From Marinomonas colpomeniae (lineage in GTDB: Bacteria; Pseudomonadota; Gammaproteobacteria; Pseudomonadales; Marinomonadaceae), in the NCBI RefSeq assembly GCF_014803385.1, contig NZ_JACYFC010000002.1:793727-857726 (forward strand): 64,000 bases of DNA. The letters run 5' to 3'. Positions within the stretch are counted from its first letter, which is position 1. Every line of letters begins with the position of its first letter. A program made the position numbers and the translations under genes. The notes under the pieces are model-generated. The model saw nothing but the letters and a program-made list of their open reading frames with translations. It had not been told where the DNA came from and did not search any database. Of the stretch, positions 53,915 through 63,649 are shown one piece after another.

Positions 53915-55414
53915 TTAAGCTTGAGCCATAGTTTTTAAGCCCGCAGCGTAATACATGATTTCTTTTTCATTGATGGCATCACCAGAGAGTTCTCCCATGA
54001 TTTGCCCTGACCTCATTACCATTACTCGATGGGATAAGCCCATTACTTCTTCGAGTTCTGAAGAGATCACAATGACCGACACACCTTGTTCAGTTAAAGA
54101 GTGAATGAAATGGTAAATTTCTTTTTTAGTATTTACATCGATTCCCCGAGTCGGTTCATCAAGAATGAGAATGTCTGGTTGAGTGTCCATCCATTTTGAG
54201 AGATAGACCTTTTGTTGATTGCCACCACTTAAGTTAGCCAGATTGGAGTGTAAGGATGCTGCTTTGATGTCAAAGCGTTTAACGTAATCACGAGCCACAC
54301 TGTTTTCTTTTTTGTGTTGGATAAGACCTTTTACATAAGACGCCAAAGAAATCAGTGTGATATTTTTAGGAATATCAAAGTTCATGATTAGGCCTTTGCC
54401 TTGGCGGTCTTCAGACAAATAAGCCAAGTTGCAAGCGACCGCATCAGCGATGGCGTTGATGGTGACTACCTTGCCATTGATTTCAACGACACCACTGTCC
54501 TTTTTACGTAATCCCATCACCGCTTCGGCGGTTTCGGTACGTCCCGCTCCAATCAAGCCGGCAAAACCTAAGACTTCGCCTTTTTTAAGGTCAAAATTAA
54601 TGTCTTGTAAAATCCCTTTGATGGATAAATTACTGACTTTAAGTACGACTTCATCCGAATATTCTGTGCGCTGTGGATAAATTTGGTTTAGCTCACGCCC
54701 CACCATTTTGCGGGCCATGTCTTCTTCGTTTATTTGCGTCACATCATCCACACTGACCAGATGACCATCGCGCAAGATCGCTAATCGATCGCAAAGATGC
54801 TTCACTTCTTTGAGTTTGTGAGAGATGAAAATGATGGTCACGCCACGCTTTTTCAGTTTCTCAACAAGAGCGAAAAAAATGTCTACTTCATGATCCGTTA
54901 AGACGGTTGTTGGCTCATCCATGATTAAAATGCGCGAGTCATTTACTAGCGCTTTAGCGATTTCTACCATCTGCTTTTCTGCCACACTGAGGTTTTCGAT
55001 CAGGGCGTCAGGGCTTAAGTCGGTTTCTAAATCCTTTAATAATTCATAAGCTCGGTTGCGCATAGCGGATTTGTTGAGTAAGAAGCCGTTTTTGATTTCA
55101 TTACCCAGAAAAATATTTTCGAACACGTTAAGGCTGCTGATTAGGTTAAATTCCTGTGGAATCATCGCTATGCCTAAACGCTTTGCATCAGAAGCCGATT
55201 GGATAGAAACCTCCGTACCATCAACTTTAATGCTGCCTGTGGTTTTGGTGTAAATACCGCTGATAATTTTTAATAGTGTGGATTTCCCTGCACCATTCTC
55301 ACCTAGCACGCCAAGTACTTCACCAGCAAAAATATCGAGGGTAATCTTGTGTAATACACGCACCCCAGAGAACTCTTTGACGATACTGCGAATTTGCATA
55401 ACCGGTTCGTTCAT
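53915..55414 (-). CDS. Ribose-type (RbsA-like) ABC transporter ATPase, tandem domains
   Basis: This 499-residue protein has two ABC domains. The first has Walker A GENGAGKST and Walker B ILIMDEPTTVLTDHE. The second has the degenerate Walker A GLIGAGRTE that is normal for this class, followed by LSGGNQQK and [21 protein letters not shown] eight bases before 55414 supports this start; earlier ATGs at 55420 and 55456 are less well placed. It is the third gene of the operon. Confidence 0.92.
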   Translation of the reverse strand: MNEPVMQIRSIVKEFSGVRVLHKITLDIFAGEVLGVLGENGAGKSTLLKIISGIYTKTTGSIKVDGTEVSIQSASDAKRLGIAMIPQEFNLISSLNVFENIFLGNEIKNGFLLNKSAMRNRAYELLKDLETDLSPDALIENLSVAEKQMVEIAKALVNDSRILIMDEPTTVLTDHEVDIFFALVEKLKKRGVTIIFISHKLKEVKHLCDRLAILRDGHLVSVDDVTQINEEDMARKMVGRELNQIYPQRTEYSDEVVLKVSNLSIKGILQDINFDLKKGEVLGFAGLIGAGRTETAEAVMGLRKKDSGVVEINGKVVTINAIADAVACNLAYLSEDRQGKGLIMNFDIPKNITLISLASYVKGLIQHKKENSVARDYVKRFDIKAASLHSNLANLSGGNQQKVYLSKWMDTQPDILILDEPTRGIDVNTKKEIYHFIHSLTEQGVSVIVISSELEEVMGLSHRVMVMRSGQIMGELSGDAINEKEIMYYAAGLKTMAQA

Positions 55415-55473
55415 AGTCATGGCCTCTTTATCACTGGTTATTGGGATAGCAGACATCTAGTTAGCACCGCCAT

Positions 55474-56637
55474 TTAATTCACACCGTCATTTAGTTCACA
55501 CCAAACGCTGTTTTGAGCCGATGATTCAAGTACCGCCGTGATGAACTTCATGCCCTCTATGCCATCATCAATACTAGGAATTAAACCTTGTACAGAATCA
55601 ACAGACGCACCGTCTTCAATCGCTCGAATGGCAATGCCAATATCCAAATACAAGTTAGCGAAACCTTCCAAATAACCTTCTGGATGGCCAGCGGGAACCC
55701 GAGATAAGCGATTGGCTTCCTCTCCAGCACCGTGACCAGCACGAGTGATTTTTTGCGTCGGTTCACCAAATACGGATAGCCATAATTCGTTAGGGGATTC
55801 CTGTGACCATTCAATGCCAGCCTTTTCACCATAAAGGCGAATTTTCAATCCGTTTTCATTACCGGGTGCCACTTGGCTAGACCACAACATTCCTTTAGCT
55901 CCACCATCAAAGCGCAACATGGTGTGCACGTTATCATCCAAACGACGGCCGCTAACAAAGGCGGTTAGATCTGCGCAGACACTTTGTACTTTTTGACCTG
56001 AAATAAAACACGCCAAATTAAAGACGTGGGTGCCGATATCACCTAAGCATCCAGCCATGCCAGATTTCTCAGGATCAGTACGCCATTGAGCTTGTTTGTT
56101 ATCGGTGCTCTCGGCTTTATCGGTTAACCAGTCTTGGGCGTATTCCGCTTGAATAACGCGTAATTTTCCTAATATACCTGTATCGACAAGGTGCTTGGCA
56201 TGACGAATCAGCGGATACCCTGTGTAGTTGTGGGTGAGTGCGAAAAAAGCGCCAGACTTAGTAACTAGTTCTTTTAGTGTCAAGGCTTCGTCGAGGGTTT
56301 TTGTGACTGGTTTATCGCAAATTACATGGATACCTTGTTCTAAAAATGCTTTTGCAACAGGGTAATGCATGTGGTTCGGAGTGACGATTAAGACAGCTTG
56401 AATGCCATCTTCTCGTTGTTTTTCTTGTTCCGCCATAGTGGTAAAAGAAGCATAGCTGCGTTCAGCGTTAATGCCTAAGCGCAGCGCTGAGGCGAGCGCT
56501 CGTTCTGGGTCAGAAGATAAGGCACCAGCTACCAATTCATAACCATCATCGATACGAGTCGCGATGCGATGCACCGCACCAATAAACGCGCCATCACCGC
56601 CGCCAACCATACCAATACGAATACGTTTGTGAGTCAT
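55474..56637 (-). CDS. Gfo/Idh/MocA-family NAD-dependent oxidoreductase
   Basis: This 387-residue sugar dehydrogenase-like protein has an N-terminal Rossmann fold with GMVGGGDGAFIG near residue 8. The catalytic motif is CDKPVTKTLDEA near 100 (usually EKP). The C-terminal sheet includes GDIGTHVFNLACFISG, which supplies the catalytic Asp/His pair. AAGGAG before the ATG is a good ribosome site. It follows the TIM-barrel gene by 10 bp. Such pairs act on inositols or 3-keto sugars and glycosides; no choice can be made here. Confidence 0.86.
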   Translation of the reverse strand: MTHKRIRIGMVGGGDGAFIGAVHRIATRIDDGYELVAGALSSDPERALASALRLGINAERSYASFTTMAEQEKQREDGIQAVLIVTPNHMHYPVAKAFLEQGIHVICDKPVTKTLDEALTLKELVTKSGAFFALTHNYTGYPLIRHAKHLVDTGILGKLRVIQAEYAQDWLTDKAESTDNKQAQWRTDPEKSGMAGCLGDIGTHVFNLACFISGQKVQSVCADLTAFVSGRRLDDNVHTMLRFDGGAKGMLWSSQVAPGNENGLKIRLYGEKAGIEWSQESPNELWLSVFGEPTQKITRAGHGAGEEANRLSRVPAGHPEGYLEGFANLYLDIGIAIRAIEDGASVDSVQGLIPSIDDGIEGMKFITAVLESSAQNSVWCELNDGVN

Positions 56638-56647
56638 GATCTTCTCC

Positions 56648-57703
56648 TTAACTTAACCCTAAAATACGACGGTTCATGGCATCATCAACACCACTGCTGG
56701 CAAAGTCATCAAAGGCACGTTCGGTCACTCGAATTAAGTGATCATTAACGAATTTCACGCCTTCTTCCGCACCGGCTTCAGGATGCTTCATACAGCATTC
56801 CCATTCTATGACAGCCCAGCCGCCAAAATCGTATTGGGTGAGTTTGGAAAAGATGGCTTTGAAGTCTACTTGTCCATCGCCTAAAGAACGGAAGCGTCCG
56901 GCTCGATCTATCCAACTTTGATAACCGCCATAAACACCTTGTCTACCCGTAGAATTAAATTCCGCATCTTTCACATGGAACATCTTGATACGTTCATGGT
57001 AAATGTCGATAAACTGCAAATAATCGAGTTGCTGCAGTACAAAATGAGAAGGATCAAACAGAATATTGGCGCGTGGATGATGATCAGTAGCTTCAAGGAA
57101 TAAATCGAAGGTGACCCCATCGTGTAAATCCTCACCGGGATGGATTTCGTAGCAGACGTTTACACCGCAGCGATCAAACTCATCTAGAATTGGCAGCCAG
57201 CGTTTTGCGAGCTCCTTAAACCCCGCTTCAACTAAACCAGCAGGGCGTTGTGGCCAAGGGTATAAGAAGGGCCAAAGTAGCGCGCCAGAAAAAGTAACGT
57301 GATTGATAAGACCAAGATTTTTAGATGCTTGTGCGGATTTTAGAAGTTGATCAACGGCCCATTTTTGACGAGCATCTGGATTGCCTTTTACGTGGTCAGG
57401 AGCAAAGCCATCAAACATATCGTCATAAGCTGAGTGAACAGCAACCAGTTGACCTTGTAAATGTGTGGAGAGTTCAGTGACTTCCATACCGTGTTTAGCA
57501 AGTGTGTCCTGAATGTATTTGCAATAGTCGAGATCGCTTGCTGCGCGGTCTAGATCAAATAAACGTTGATCCCAAGTCGGAATCTGTACGCCTTTAAAAC
57601 CTATGCTAGCGGCCCATTCTATAATGTTTTCAAAACTGTTGAATGGTGCTTCATCACCTGCAAATTGCGCAAGAAAAAGAGCTGGACCTTTTAAAGCCTG
57701 CAT
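56648..57703 (-). CDS. Sugar-phosphate isomerase/epimerase-like TIM barrel protein
   Basis: This 351-residue xylose-isomerase-like TIM barrel has metal-ligand candidates in VCYEIHPGEDLHDG (Glu), ILFDPSHFVLQQ (Asp), MFHVKDAEF (His/Asp) and AVIEWECCM (Glu). At 351 residues it is longer than the common 270-290 class, as are isomerase-like proteins that pair with Gfo/Idh/MocA enzymes. It is first in the operon, about 47 bp downstream of a perfect LacI-type operator. Confidence 0.84.
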   Translation of the reverse strand: MQALKGPALFLAQFAGDEAPFNSFENIIEWAASIGFKGVQIPTWDQRLFDLDRAASDLDYCKYIQDTLAKHGMEVTELSTHLQGQLVAVHSAYDDMFDGFAPDHVKGNPDARQKWAVDQLLKSAQASKNLGLINHVTFSGALLWPFLYPWPQRPAGLVEAGFKELAKRWLPILDEFDRCGVNVCYEIHPGEDLHDGVTFDLFLEATDHHPRANILFDPSHFVLQQLDYLQFIDIYHERIKMFHVKDAEFNSTGRQGVYGGYQSWIDRAGRFRSLGDGQVDFKAIFSKLTQYDFGGWAVIEWECCMKHPEAGAEEGVKFVNDHLIRVTERAFDDFASSGVDDAMNRRILGLS

Positions 57704-57749
57704 AATATTACCCCCATATTTATTTTTATTTGAGTGGCTTAATATATTT

Positions 57750-57763
57750 TGTAATCGATTACA
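57750..57763 (-). promoter_or_regulatory. LacI-family operator
   Basis: TGTAATCGATTACA is a perfect 14-bp palindrome with the CG centre expected of LacI/GalR-family operators. It lies 47 bp before the isomerase gene. The LacI gene in the same block is the likely binder. Confidence 0.75.
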
Positions 57764-58100
57764 TTAGATTCTATAAAAAAAGACTTCTTCAAAAAGCCTT
57801 ATTTAGGAATGTTGTTGGAGTATAGTGATTTTACTTACCAAGTAAATGTGCTTGCCCTATGAAATGTGATATTTCAAATGTAATAAAATGATTTTCTGTA
57901 CATTTTATAAGGAATTTTTATGATTTTTGGTTTTACTAAATTATTTTATAAATGATTTATTTATCATTAAGTTAAGTAAAAATAGTTCTCTTTTTCATAG
58001 CGGTTGAAAGAGGTATTTATTATTATTTTTTGTTTTCTTAATAAATCATAGTGATAGTGTTTTTAACGGTCACCAACATGGTTAGCTTCTGCTTATCTAG

Positions 58101-58218
58101 CTGGAGTTATTCACTTTATAAAAAACGCCACACATAAACAAAAAAAGATAATACTTCTTTTTAGTTTATCGATTTAAATTATTCTTACTCCATCTGGAGA
58201 TCGTTCACTTAATAAAAA
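58101..58218 (+). promoter_or_regulatory. Direct repeats before xylF, probable XylR sites
   Basis: CTGGAG-TTAT-TCACTT-TATAAAAA (58101-58124) recurs as CTGGAG-ATCGT-TCACTT-AATAAAAA (58194-58218), 93 bp apart. Two such direct repeats before a xylose operon fit an AraC-type activator such as XylR. The second lies only 18 bp before the xylF start, so it is close for a simple activator site. Confidence 0.5.
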
Positions 58219-58236
58219 TAACAAGGAATGAAAAAG

Positions 58237-59238
58237 ATGAAAAAAATTGTTTCTATGAGTTTACTAGCCACTCTTTGTGCAACTGTTTCTTTACCTGCGT
58301 TAGCAGACGGTGAAAAAATTGGTTTATTGATGTCTGATTTACGTTTAGAACGCTGGCAGAAAGACCGAGACTTATTTACCTCTGCAGCGGAAGCGATGGG
58401 AGCAAAGGTTTATACCCAATCTGCAAATGGTAATGTTACTACGCAAATTTCCCAAATCGAAAACATGATTTCCCGTGGCGTTGATGTCTTGGTGATTGTG
58501 CCAGAAAACGGTGAGGTACTAGGTAATGTTTTGGCCGAAGCGAAAGCGGAAGGTATCAAAGTATTGGCTTATGACCGATTAATCAAATTCGCAGACATTG
58601 ATCTATATGTTTCTTTTGACAATATTCGCGTGGGTGAGATGCAAGCTGAGGCCTTACTTAAACGCAAGCCGAAAGGTAACTACTTCTTAATGGGTGGCTC
58701 CCCAACCGACAACAACGCAAAAATGTTCCGTCAGGGTCAGATGAATGTGCTTCAACCAGCTATTAATGCGAAACAGATTAATATCGTTGGTGATCAATGG
58801 GCGATGGGTTGGTCTGCGGAAGCTGCACTGAACATTATGGAAAATGGCCTAACGGCGAATGCCAATAAAGTAGATGCTGTCGTTGCTTCAAATGATTCTA
58901 CGGCAGGTGGTGCGATTCAAGCGCTTGCTGCTCAAGGGCTGAGTGGAAAAGTAGTTATTTCCGGACAAGATGCAGACCTTGCGGCGATGCGTCGTATCGT
59001 GGCTGGTACACAAACCATGACAGTGTATAAACCTATTTCTACGTTGGCAAAAACCAGTGCTGAAATGGCCGTTAAGTTAGCTCGTGGTGAAAAAATCAAA
59101 GTGGATGGTTATGTTAACAACGGTAAAAAAGACGTTGATGCTGTTTTGCTTACGCCGATTTCTGTCAATAAAGATAACCTAGATTCAACCGTTATTGCTG
59201 ACGGTTATCACACGCGTGATTCTGTATACAATCCTTAG
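58237..59238 (+). CDS. xylF: D-xylose ABC transporter substrate-binding protein XylF
   Basis: This 333-residue periplasmic protein has a signal peptide (SMSLLATLCATVSLPALA). DLRLERWQKDRD, GVDVLVIVPENG, KVLAYDRLIK, GNYFLMGGSPTDNNAK and SGQDADLAAMRRI are nearly the E. coli XylF sequence. AAGGA is nine bases before the ATG at 58237 but only one base from an ATG at 58228, so 58237 is preferred. It begins xylFGH-xylB. Confidence 0.94.
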   Translation: MKKIVSMSLLATLCATVSLPALADGEKIGLLMSDLRLERWQKDRDLFTSAAEAMGAKVYTQSANGNVTTQISQIENMISRGVDVLVIVPENGEVLGNVLAEAKAEGIKVLAYDRLIKFADIDLYVSFDNIRVGEMQAEALLKRKPKGNYFLMGGSPTDNNAKMFRQGQMNVLQPAINAKQINIVGDQWAMGWSAEAALNIMENGLTANANKVDAVVASNDSTAGGAIQALAAQGLSGKVVISGQDADLAAMRRIVAGTQTMTVYKPISTLAKTSAEMAVKLARGEKIKVDGYVNNGKKDVDAVLLTPISVNKDNLDSTVIADGYHTRDSVYNP

Positions 59239-59250
59239 TTCATTCCTATG

Positions 59251-59280
59251 AATGGCACTCGCAAGAGTGCCATTTGCTTT
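59251..59280 (+). terminator. Intercistronic hairpin between xylF and xylG
   Basis: AATGGCACTC (59251-59260) pairs perfectly with GAGTGCCATT (59265-59274) around a GCAA tetraloop, followed by TGCTTTT. It probably stops part of the transcripts or protects xylF mRNA, raising binding-protein output over the membrane parts. Confidence 0.75.
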
Positions 59281-59296
59281 TCATAGAGGTGTAAAT

Positions 59297-60826
59297 ATGA
59301 AGCAACCATTATTGGATATGCGTGGGATTGTAAAAAGTTTCTCCGGCGTCCGTGCACTAAATGGCGTTAGTATCCAGCTTGATCCAGGTGAAGCCTTATC
59401 CATTTGCGGCGAAAATGGATCTGGTAAATCTACATTAATGAAGGTACTTAGTGGTGTTTGGCCTTTTGGCTCTTATGAAGGTGAAATTTACTTTGAGGGA
59501 AACCTAGTTAAAGCATCAAGTATTCGAGATACCGAAGCGCTTGGGATTGTCATCATTCATCAGGAGTTGGCTCTCGTTAAAGAGATGACAGTCTTAGAAA
59601 ATATCTTTCTTGGTAATGAACTTGGTTCTTTTGCAAGGTTAAATGACGAAGAAATGCACCGTCGCACTTCGAAACTGTTAGCACGAGTTAAGTTGGATGT
59701 TTTACCTGATACACCGATTAGAGACCTTGGTGTGGGTCAGCAACAGTTGGTTGAAATTGCTAAAGCTTTGAACAAGAACGTTAAGCTATTGATATTAGAT
59801 GAACCAACATCTTCTTTAACGACCACAGAGATCGAAATTCTATTGAATATTGTCAGCGAGCTGAAGCAGCAGGGCATCGCTTGTATTTATATTTCTCATA
59901 AATTAGAAGAGGTATTAGCCTTATCTAATTGGGTCACTGTGATTCGTGACGGCGATCATATAGATACTAAATCGGCAGAAAATCTGACGCAAAATGACAT
60001 CATCAGTATGATGGTTGGACGTGAGCTGGATGAACTGTTTCCACGTGAAGAGCATGACATCGGTAATGTTGTATTAAAAGTAAATCATGCAACCGCTTCG
60101 CAACCTGGCGCTACAAGAGCTCAAGTGGAAGATGTAAGTTTCGAATTACGTCAGGGTGAGATTCTCGGTATTGCAGGACTCATCGGTTCTGGACGAACAG
60201 AGTTAATGCAGTGTCTTTACGGATCCTATGACGGCAATTACGAAGCGGAGATCGAGTTGCAAGGTCAGCCTTTAACGGTTCGCTCTCAGCGCACAGCGCT
60301 AGAATCTGGTATAGCTATGGTGCCAGAGGACCGAAAACGTCATGGCATTGTGCCAATTATGAGCGTCGGGCGAAACATTACCTTGTCTGTATTGAATCAA
60401 TATTCGTCTTGGTTCGGTGCGATTAATGAAGATAAAGAAAGTCAGGATATTGATCATTATATTGCGCAACTGAAAGTCAAAACGGCCTCTTCTGAGCTGT
60501 CGATTAAAAACTTAAGTGGTGGTAATCAACAAAAAGCCATCATCGCCAAATGTTTATTAACTCACCCCAAAATTTTGATATTAGACGAGCCAACTCGAGG
60601 CATTGATGTGGGCGCTAAATACGAAATTTATAAGCTAATGTTTGCGCTCGTCAAACAAGGTATGTCGATCATCATGGTGTCGTCTGAATTATCCGAAGTC
60701 ATTGGTATCAGTGACCGAGTTTTAGTTATGCATGAAGGGCGTCTAAAAGGTCAATTTGACCATCAAGGTTTGACCCAAGAAATGATTATGAATTGCGCGA
60801 TCAAAGAGGATACAGCGAATGTTTAA
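59297..60826 (+). CDS. xylG: D-xylose ABC transporter ATP-binding protein XylG
   Basis: This is a 509-residue tandem ABC ATPase. Walker A of the first half is GENGSGKST and Walker B is [15 protein letters not shown]. The second half has [22 protein letters not shown] and [23 protein letters not shown] before 59297 sets the start. An earlier ORF start is inside the hairpin. It overlaps xylH by 8 bp. Confidence 0.93.
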   Translation: MKQPLLDMRGIVKSFSGVRALNGVSIQLDPGEALSICGENGSGKSTLMKVLSGVWPFGSYEGEIYFEGNLVKASSIRDTEALGIVIIHQELALVKEMTVLENIFLGNELGSFARLNDEEMHRRTSKLLARVKLDVLPDTPIRDLGVGQQQLVEIAKALNKNVKLLILDEPTSSLTTTEIEILLNIVSELKQQGIACIYISHKLEEVLALSNWVTVIRDGDHIDTKSAENLTQNDIISMMVGRELDELFPREEHDIGNVVLKVNHATASQPGATRAQVEDVSFELRQGEILGIAGLIGSGRTELMQCLYGSYDGNYEAEIELQGQPLTVRSQRTALESGIAMVPEDRKRHGIVPIMSVGRNITLSVLNQYSSWFGAINEDKESQDIDHYIAQLKVKTASSELSIKNLSGGNQQKAIIAKCLLTHPKILILDEPTRGIDVGAKYEIYKLMFALVKQGMSIIMVSSELSEVIGISDRVLVMHEGRLKGQFDHQGLTQEMIMNCAIKEDTANV

Positions 60827-61949
60827 AACAATAAAAACCAGTCAATTACAACTGTTTGCCATGTTGGCAGCCATGTTGTTAATCATTGTCTTCTTTTCTT
60901 TTGCGACGGACGGTGCCTTTGTGTCACCGCGAAATATTTCCAATCTGATTCGTCAAACGGCCATTGTCGGCGTGTTAGCGATAGGTATGGTGTTTGTCAT
61001 TATCAGTGCTGAAATCGATTTATCTGTTGGTTCTATGATGGGTTTATTGGGAGGTATCGCGGCGATTTTGGATGTTTGGTTTCACTTTCCTATTTTGTTA
61101 ACTGTCTTGGTAACCGTTGTTACAGGCCTAATTCTCGGTTTGTTTAACGGCTGGTGGGTAGCGTATCAAAAAGTACCGTCGTTTATTGTTACCTTGGCTG
61201 GCATGTTGGCGTTTCGTGGCATCTTGGTTGGTTTGACTGACGGCGCGACCGTTGCACCAACCTCTAGCTCGCTTGCCATTGTAGGACAAAGTTATATTCC
61301 TTCTGGTTGGGGAATCAGTATCGTGGCTTTGCTGTGTCTTGGTTTAGTGGCACGTGTTTATACTCGTCGTCAAGCAAGACAAAAGCACGGAGTGGAAAAC
61401 CAAACCGCTAAGTTTGAATACGCTAAAGCGACGATTGCGGTCTCTGTGTTGATGGGCTTGCTGTTTATCTTGGAAAGCTATCGAGGTATTCCAACGCCAA
61501 TCATGATTATGGGTGGATTGATTTTAGTCGCGACATACGTAGCGAAAAGAACCTCATTTGGCCGTCGCGTATATGCGATTGGTGGTAACATTGAAGCGAC
61601 TCGGATGTCGGGTGTAAATGTTGAACGTACTAAAATGTTGGTGTTTGGCTTTAATGGCATGATGGTCGCCGTTGCTGCATTGATTCTGACGTCTCGTCTT
61701 GGCGCAGGTTCACCTGCTGCGGGTAATATGGCTGAGCTGGACGCTATTGCCGCCTGTGTTATTGGTGGAACCAGTTTAGCAGGCGGTGTTGGCGCAGTGT
61801 TTGGTGCTATTATGGGCGCATTAATCATGGCGAGTTTGGACAATGGCATGAGTATGTTGGACGTGCCTACATTTTGGCAATTGATCGTCAAAGGGATGAT
61901 TTTATTACTTGCAGTTTGGTTAGATGTGAAAACCAAAAGAGCACAGTGA
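60819..61949 (+). CDS. xylH: D-xylose ABC transporter permease XylH
   Basis: This 376-residue permease has about ten helices. [38 protein letters not shown] and [31 protein letters not shown] are the family blocks. A hydrophilic insert, [16 protein letters not shown], near residue 185 is typical of XylH. It starts 8 bp inside xylG. Confidence 0.92.
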   Translation: MFKTIKTSQLQLFAMLAAMLLIIVFFSFATDGAFVSPRNISNLIRQTAIVGVLAIGMVFVIISAEIDLSVGSMMGLLGGIAAILDVWFHFPILLTVLVTVVTGLILGLFNGWWVAYQKVPSFIVTLAGMLAFRGILVGLTDGATVAPTSSSLAIVGQSYIPSGWGISIVALLCLGLVARVYTRRQARQKHGVENQTAKFEYAKATIAVSVLMGLLFILESYRGIPTPIMIMGGLILVATYVAKRTSFGRRVYAIGGNIEATRMSGVNVERTKMLVFGFNGMMVAVAALILTSRLGAGSPAAGNMAELDAIAACVIGGTSLAGGVGAVFGAIMGALIMASLDNGMSMLDVPTFWQLIVKGMILLLAVWLDVKTKRAQ

Positions 61950-61988
61950 AACGATATTTCTTCATGAAAGTATTTTAAAGGTTGTTTT

Positions 61989-63437
61989 ATGTATATCGGA
62001 ATAGATCTTGGTACATCGGGTGTAAAAGTTATCCTCATGGCAGAAGATGGACAAGTCGTGGCTAGCTGTTCGTCGCCTTTGTCTGTGTCGCGTCCTTTTG
62101 ATCTTTGGTCCGAGCAAAATCCTGAAGACTGGTGGGAAGCGACCGATTTAGCCATGTTACAACTGGCTGCCGAAAATAGCCTAAAAGATGTTAAAGCTAT
62201 TGGTTTATCAGGGCAAATGCATGGCGCGACTTTACTAGACAAACAAGGTCAAATATTACGTCCTGCCATTCTTTGGAATGATGGTCGCTCCCATGAAGAA
62301 TGTTTATTGCTGCAAAGGCGCTGTCCAGAAGTGCAATCCATAACGGGAAATTTGGTCATGCCAGGTTTTACTGCCCCGAAATTATTATGGGTTAAAGAGC
62401 ACGAGCCAGATATATTTGCACAAATCGATAAAGTATTACTGCCAAAAGATTATCTGCGTTTTCGAATGACGGGTGAGTTTGCGACAGATGTTTCCGATGC
62501 TTCAGGCACGCTTTGGTTGAATATGGAACAACGAGCTTGGAGTGATACTATGCTGCAAGCAACAGGGCTGAATGAACAGCAAATGCCAAAGGTTTACGAA
62601 GGGTCAGAAATTACTGGAGTGATCAACGATGCTTTGGCAAAACACTGGTCTATGGCGGCAGTTTCCGTAGTTGCTGGTGGTGGAGATAACGCTGCTGGCG
62701 CTGTTGGGATGGGGGTTATTAAACCAGAAGAAACTATGTTATCCCTTGGAACTTCTGGTGTGATATTTTCTGTGAGTGATGGTTTTACCGCCAATCCTTC
62801 TGTTGCTTTACACAGTTTTGGCCATGCTATTCCCAATACATGGCACACCATGTCGGTGATGTTAAGTGCTGCGAGCTGTATCAATTGGGCAACTAAACTG
62901 ACGCAATTTAGCAGTGTAGAGGCCGCTATGTTAGCCGCAGAAAATAGAATAGACCATGCTAGTGACGTGATATTCTTACCTTATCTAAGCGGTGAAAGAA
63001 CACCTCATAATGATGCCAATGCAAAGGGTGTATTTTGGGGGATGACCCATGAAACCACACCAGCAGATCTTATTCATGCGGTATTGGAAGGTGTAAGCTT
63101 TGCCTTGCTCGATGGTTTGGATGCGGTTCGCTCAGCTCAAAATATCAATGACAGTATCGATGTTATTGGTGGAGGTGCTAAAAGTACTTACTGGTTACAA
63201 TTATTGGCTGACGTGTTTGCTATTCCGATGGATTATCGTGAAGGCGGAGAAGTCGGTCCGGCATTAGGTGCCGCGCGCTTAGCTGCGATTGGCGACCTAG
63301 GTCAGCACACGGTGAACGACATTTGTGTGAAGCCTGAGTTGATTAAACGCTACCAACCTAACTTGGAGAAATCGGCTCTCTATGCAAAAAAACGAGAGCG
63401 CTTCCATGATTTATATCAAAGGCTAAAAGGTCTTTAA
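61989..63437 (+). CDS. xylB: Xylulokinase XylB
   Basis: This 482-residue FGGY kinase phosphorylates D-xylulose. The opening YIGIDLGTSGVKVILM, GLSGQMHGATLLD near residue 75, and the FGGY C-terminal block VIGGGAKSTYWLQLLADVF are diagnostic. AAAGG precedes the ATG. The isomerase gene xylA is not between it and xylR, nor elsewhere in the window. Confidence 0.94.
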   Translation: MYIGIDLGTSGVKVILMAEDGQVVASCSSPLSVSRPFDLWSEQNPEDWWEATDLAMLQLAAENSLKDVKAIGLSGQMHGATLLDKQGQILRPAILWNDGRSHEECLLLQRRCPEVQSITGNLVMPGFTAPKLLWVKEHEPDIFAQIDKVLLPKDYLRFRMTGEFATDVSDASGTLWLNMEQRAWSDTMLQATGLNEQQMPKVYEGSEITGVINDALAKHWSMAAVSVVAGGGDNAAGAVGMGVIKPEETMLSLGTSGVIFSVSDGFTANPSVALHSFGHAIPNTWHTMSVMLSAASCINWATKLTQFSSVEAAMLAAENRIDHASDVIFLPYLSGERTPHNDANAKGVFWGMTHETTPADLIHAVLEGVSFALLDGLDAVRSAQNINDSIDVIGGGAKSTYWLQLLADVFAIPMDYREGGEVGPALGAARLAAIGDLGQHTVNDICVKPELIKRYQPNLEKSALYAKKRERFHDLYQRLKGL

Positions 63438-63442
63438 CCACG

Positions 63443-63471
63443 AAAGGCGGTACTCTTTAGTATCGCCTTTT
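63443..63471 (+). terminator. Terminator of the xylFGHB operon
   Basis: AAAGGCGGTACT (63443-63454) pairs with AGTATCGCCTTT (63459-63470) with one G-U pair, then TTTC. It lies 6 bp after the xylB stop. Confidence 0.85.
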
Positions 63472-63649
63472 CACAACGCTTCTATTTTTTCTTTTCTCTT
63501 TCTTTCCCTCCCTTTTTCTTTGTTGGTCAGCGTTTGCTAAAATTACGTTTTTTACTATTTCGTTTCTAATTTTTGCGATTCATTAGGACGCTTGAACGTT
63601 CAAAGGTTATGATCTTAAAAGCAATAATAAAAATTAGAGACGCCTTTGT

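Larger units (their letters stand above)
57704..58236. other. Divergent control region of isomerase operon and xyl operon
   Basis: This AT-rich gap of about 530 bp is without genes. It holds the LacI-type operator (57750-57763) and two direct repeats (58101-58125, 58194-58218) on the xyl side. Confidence 0.7.
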
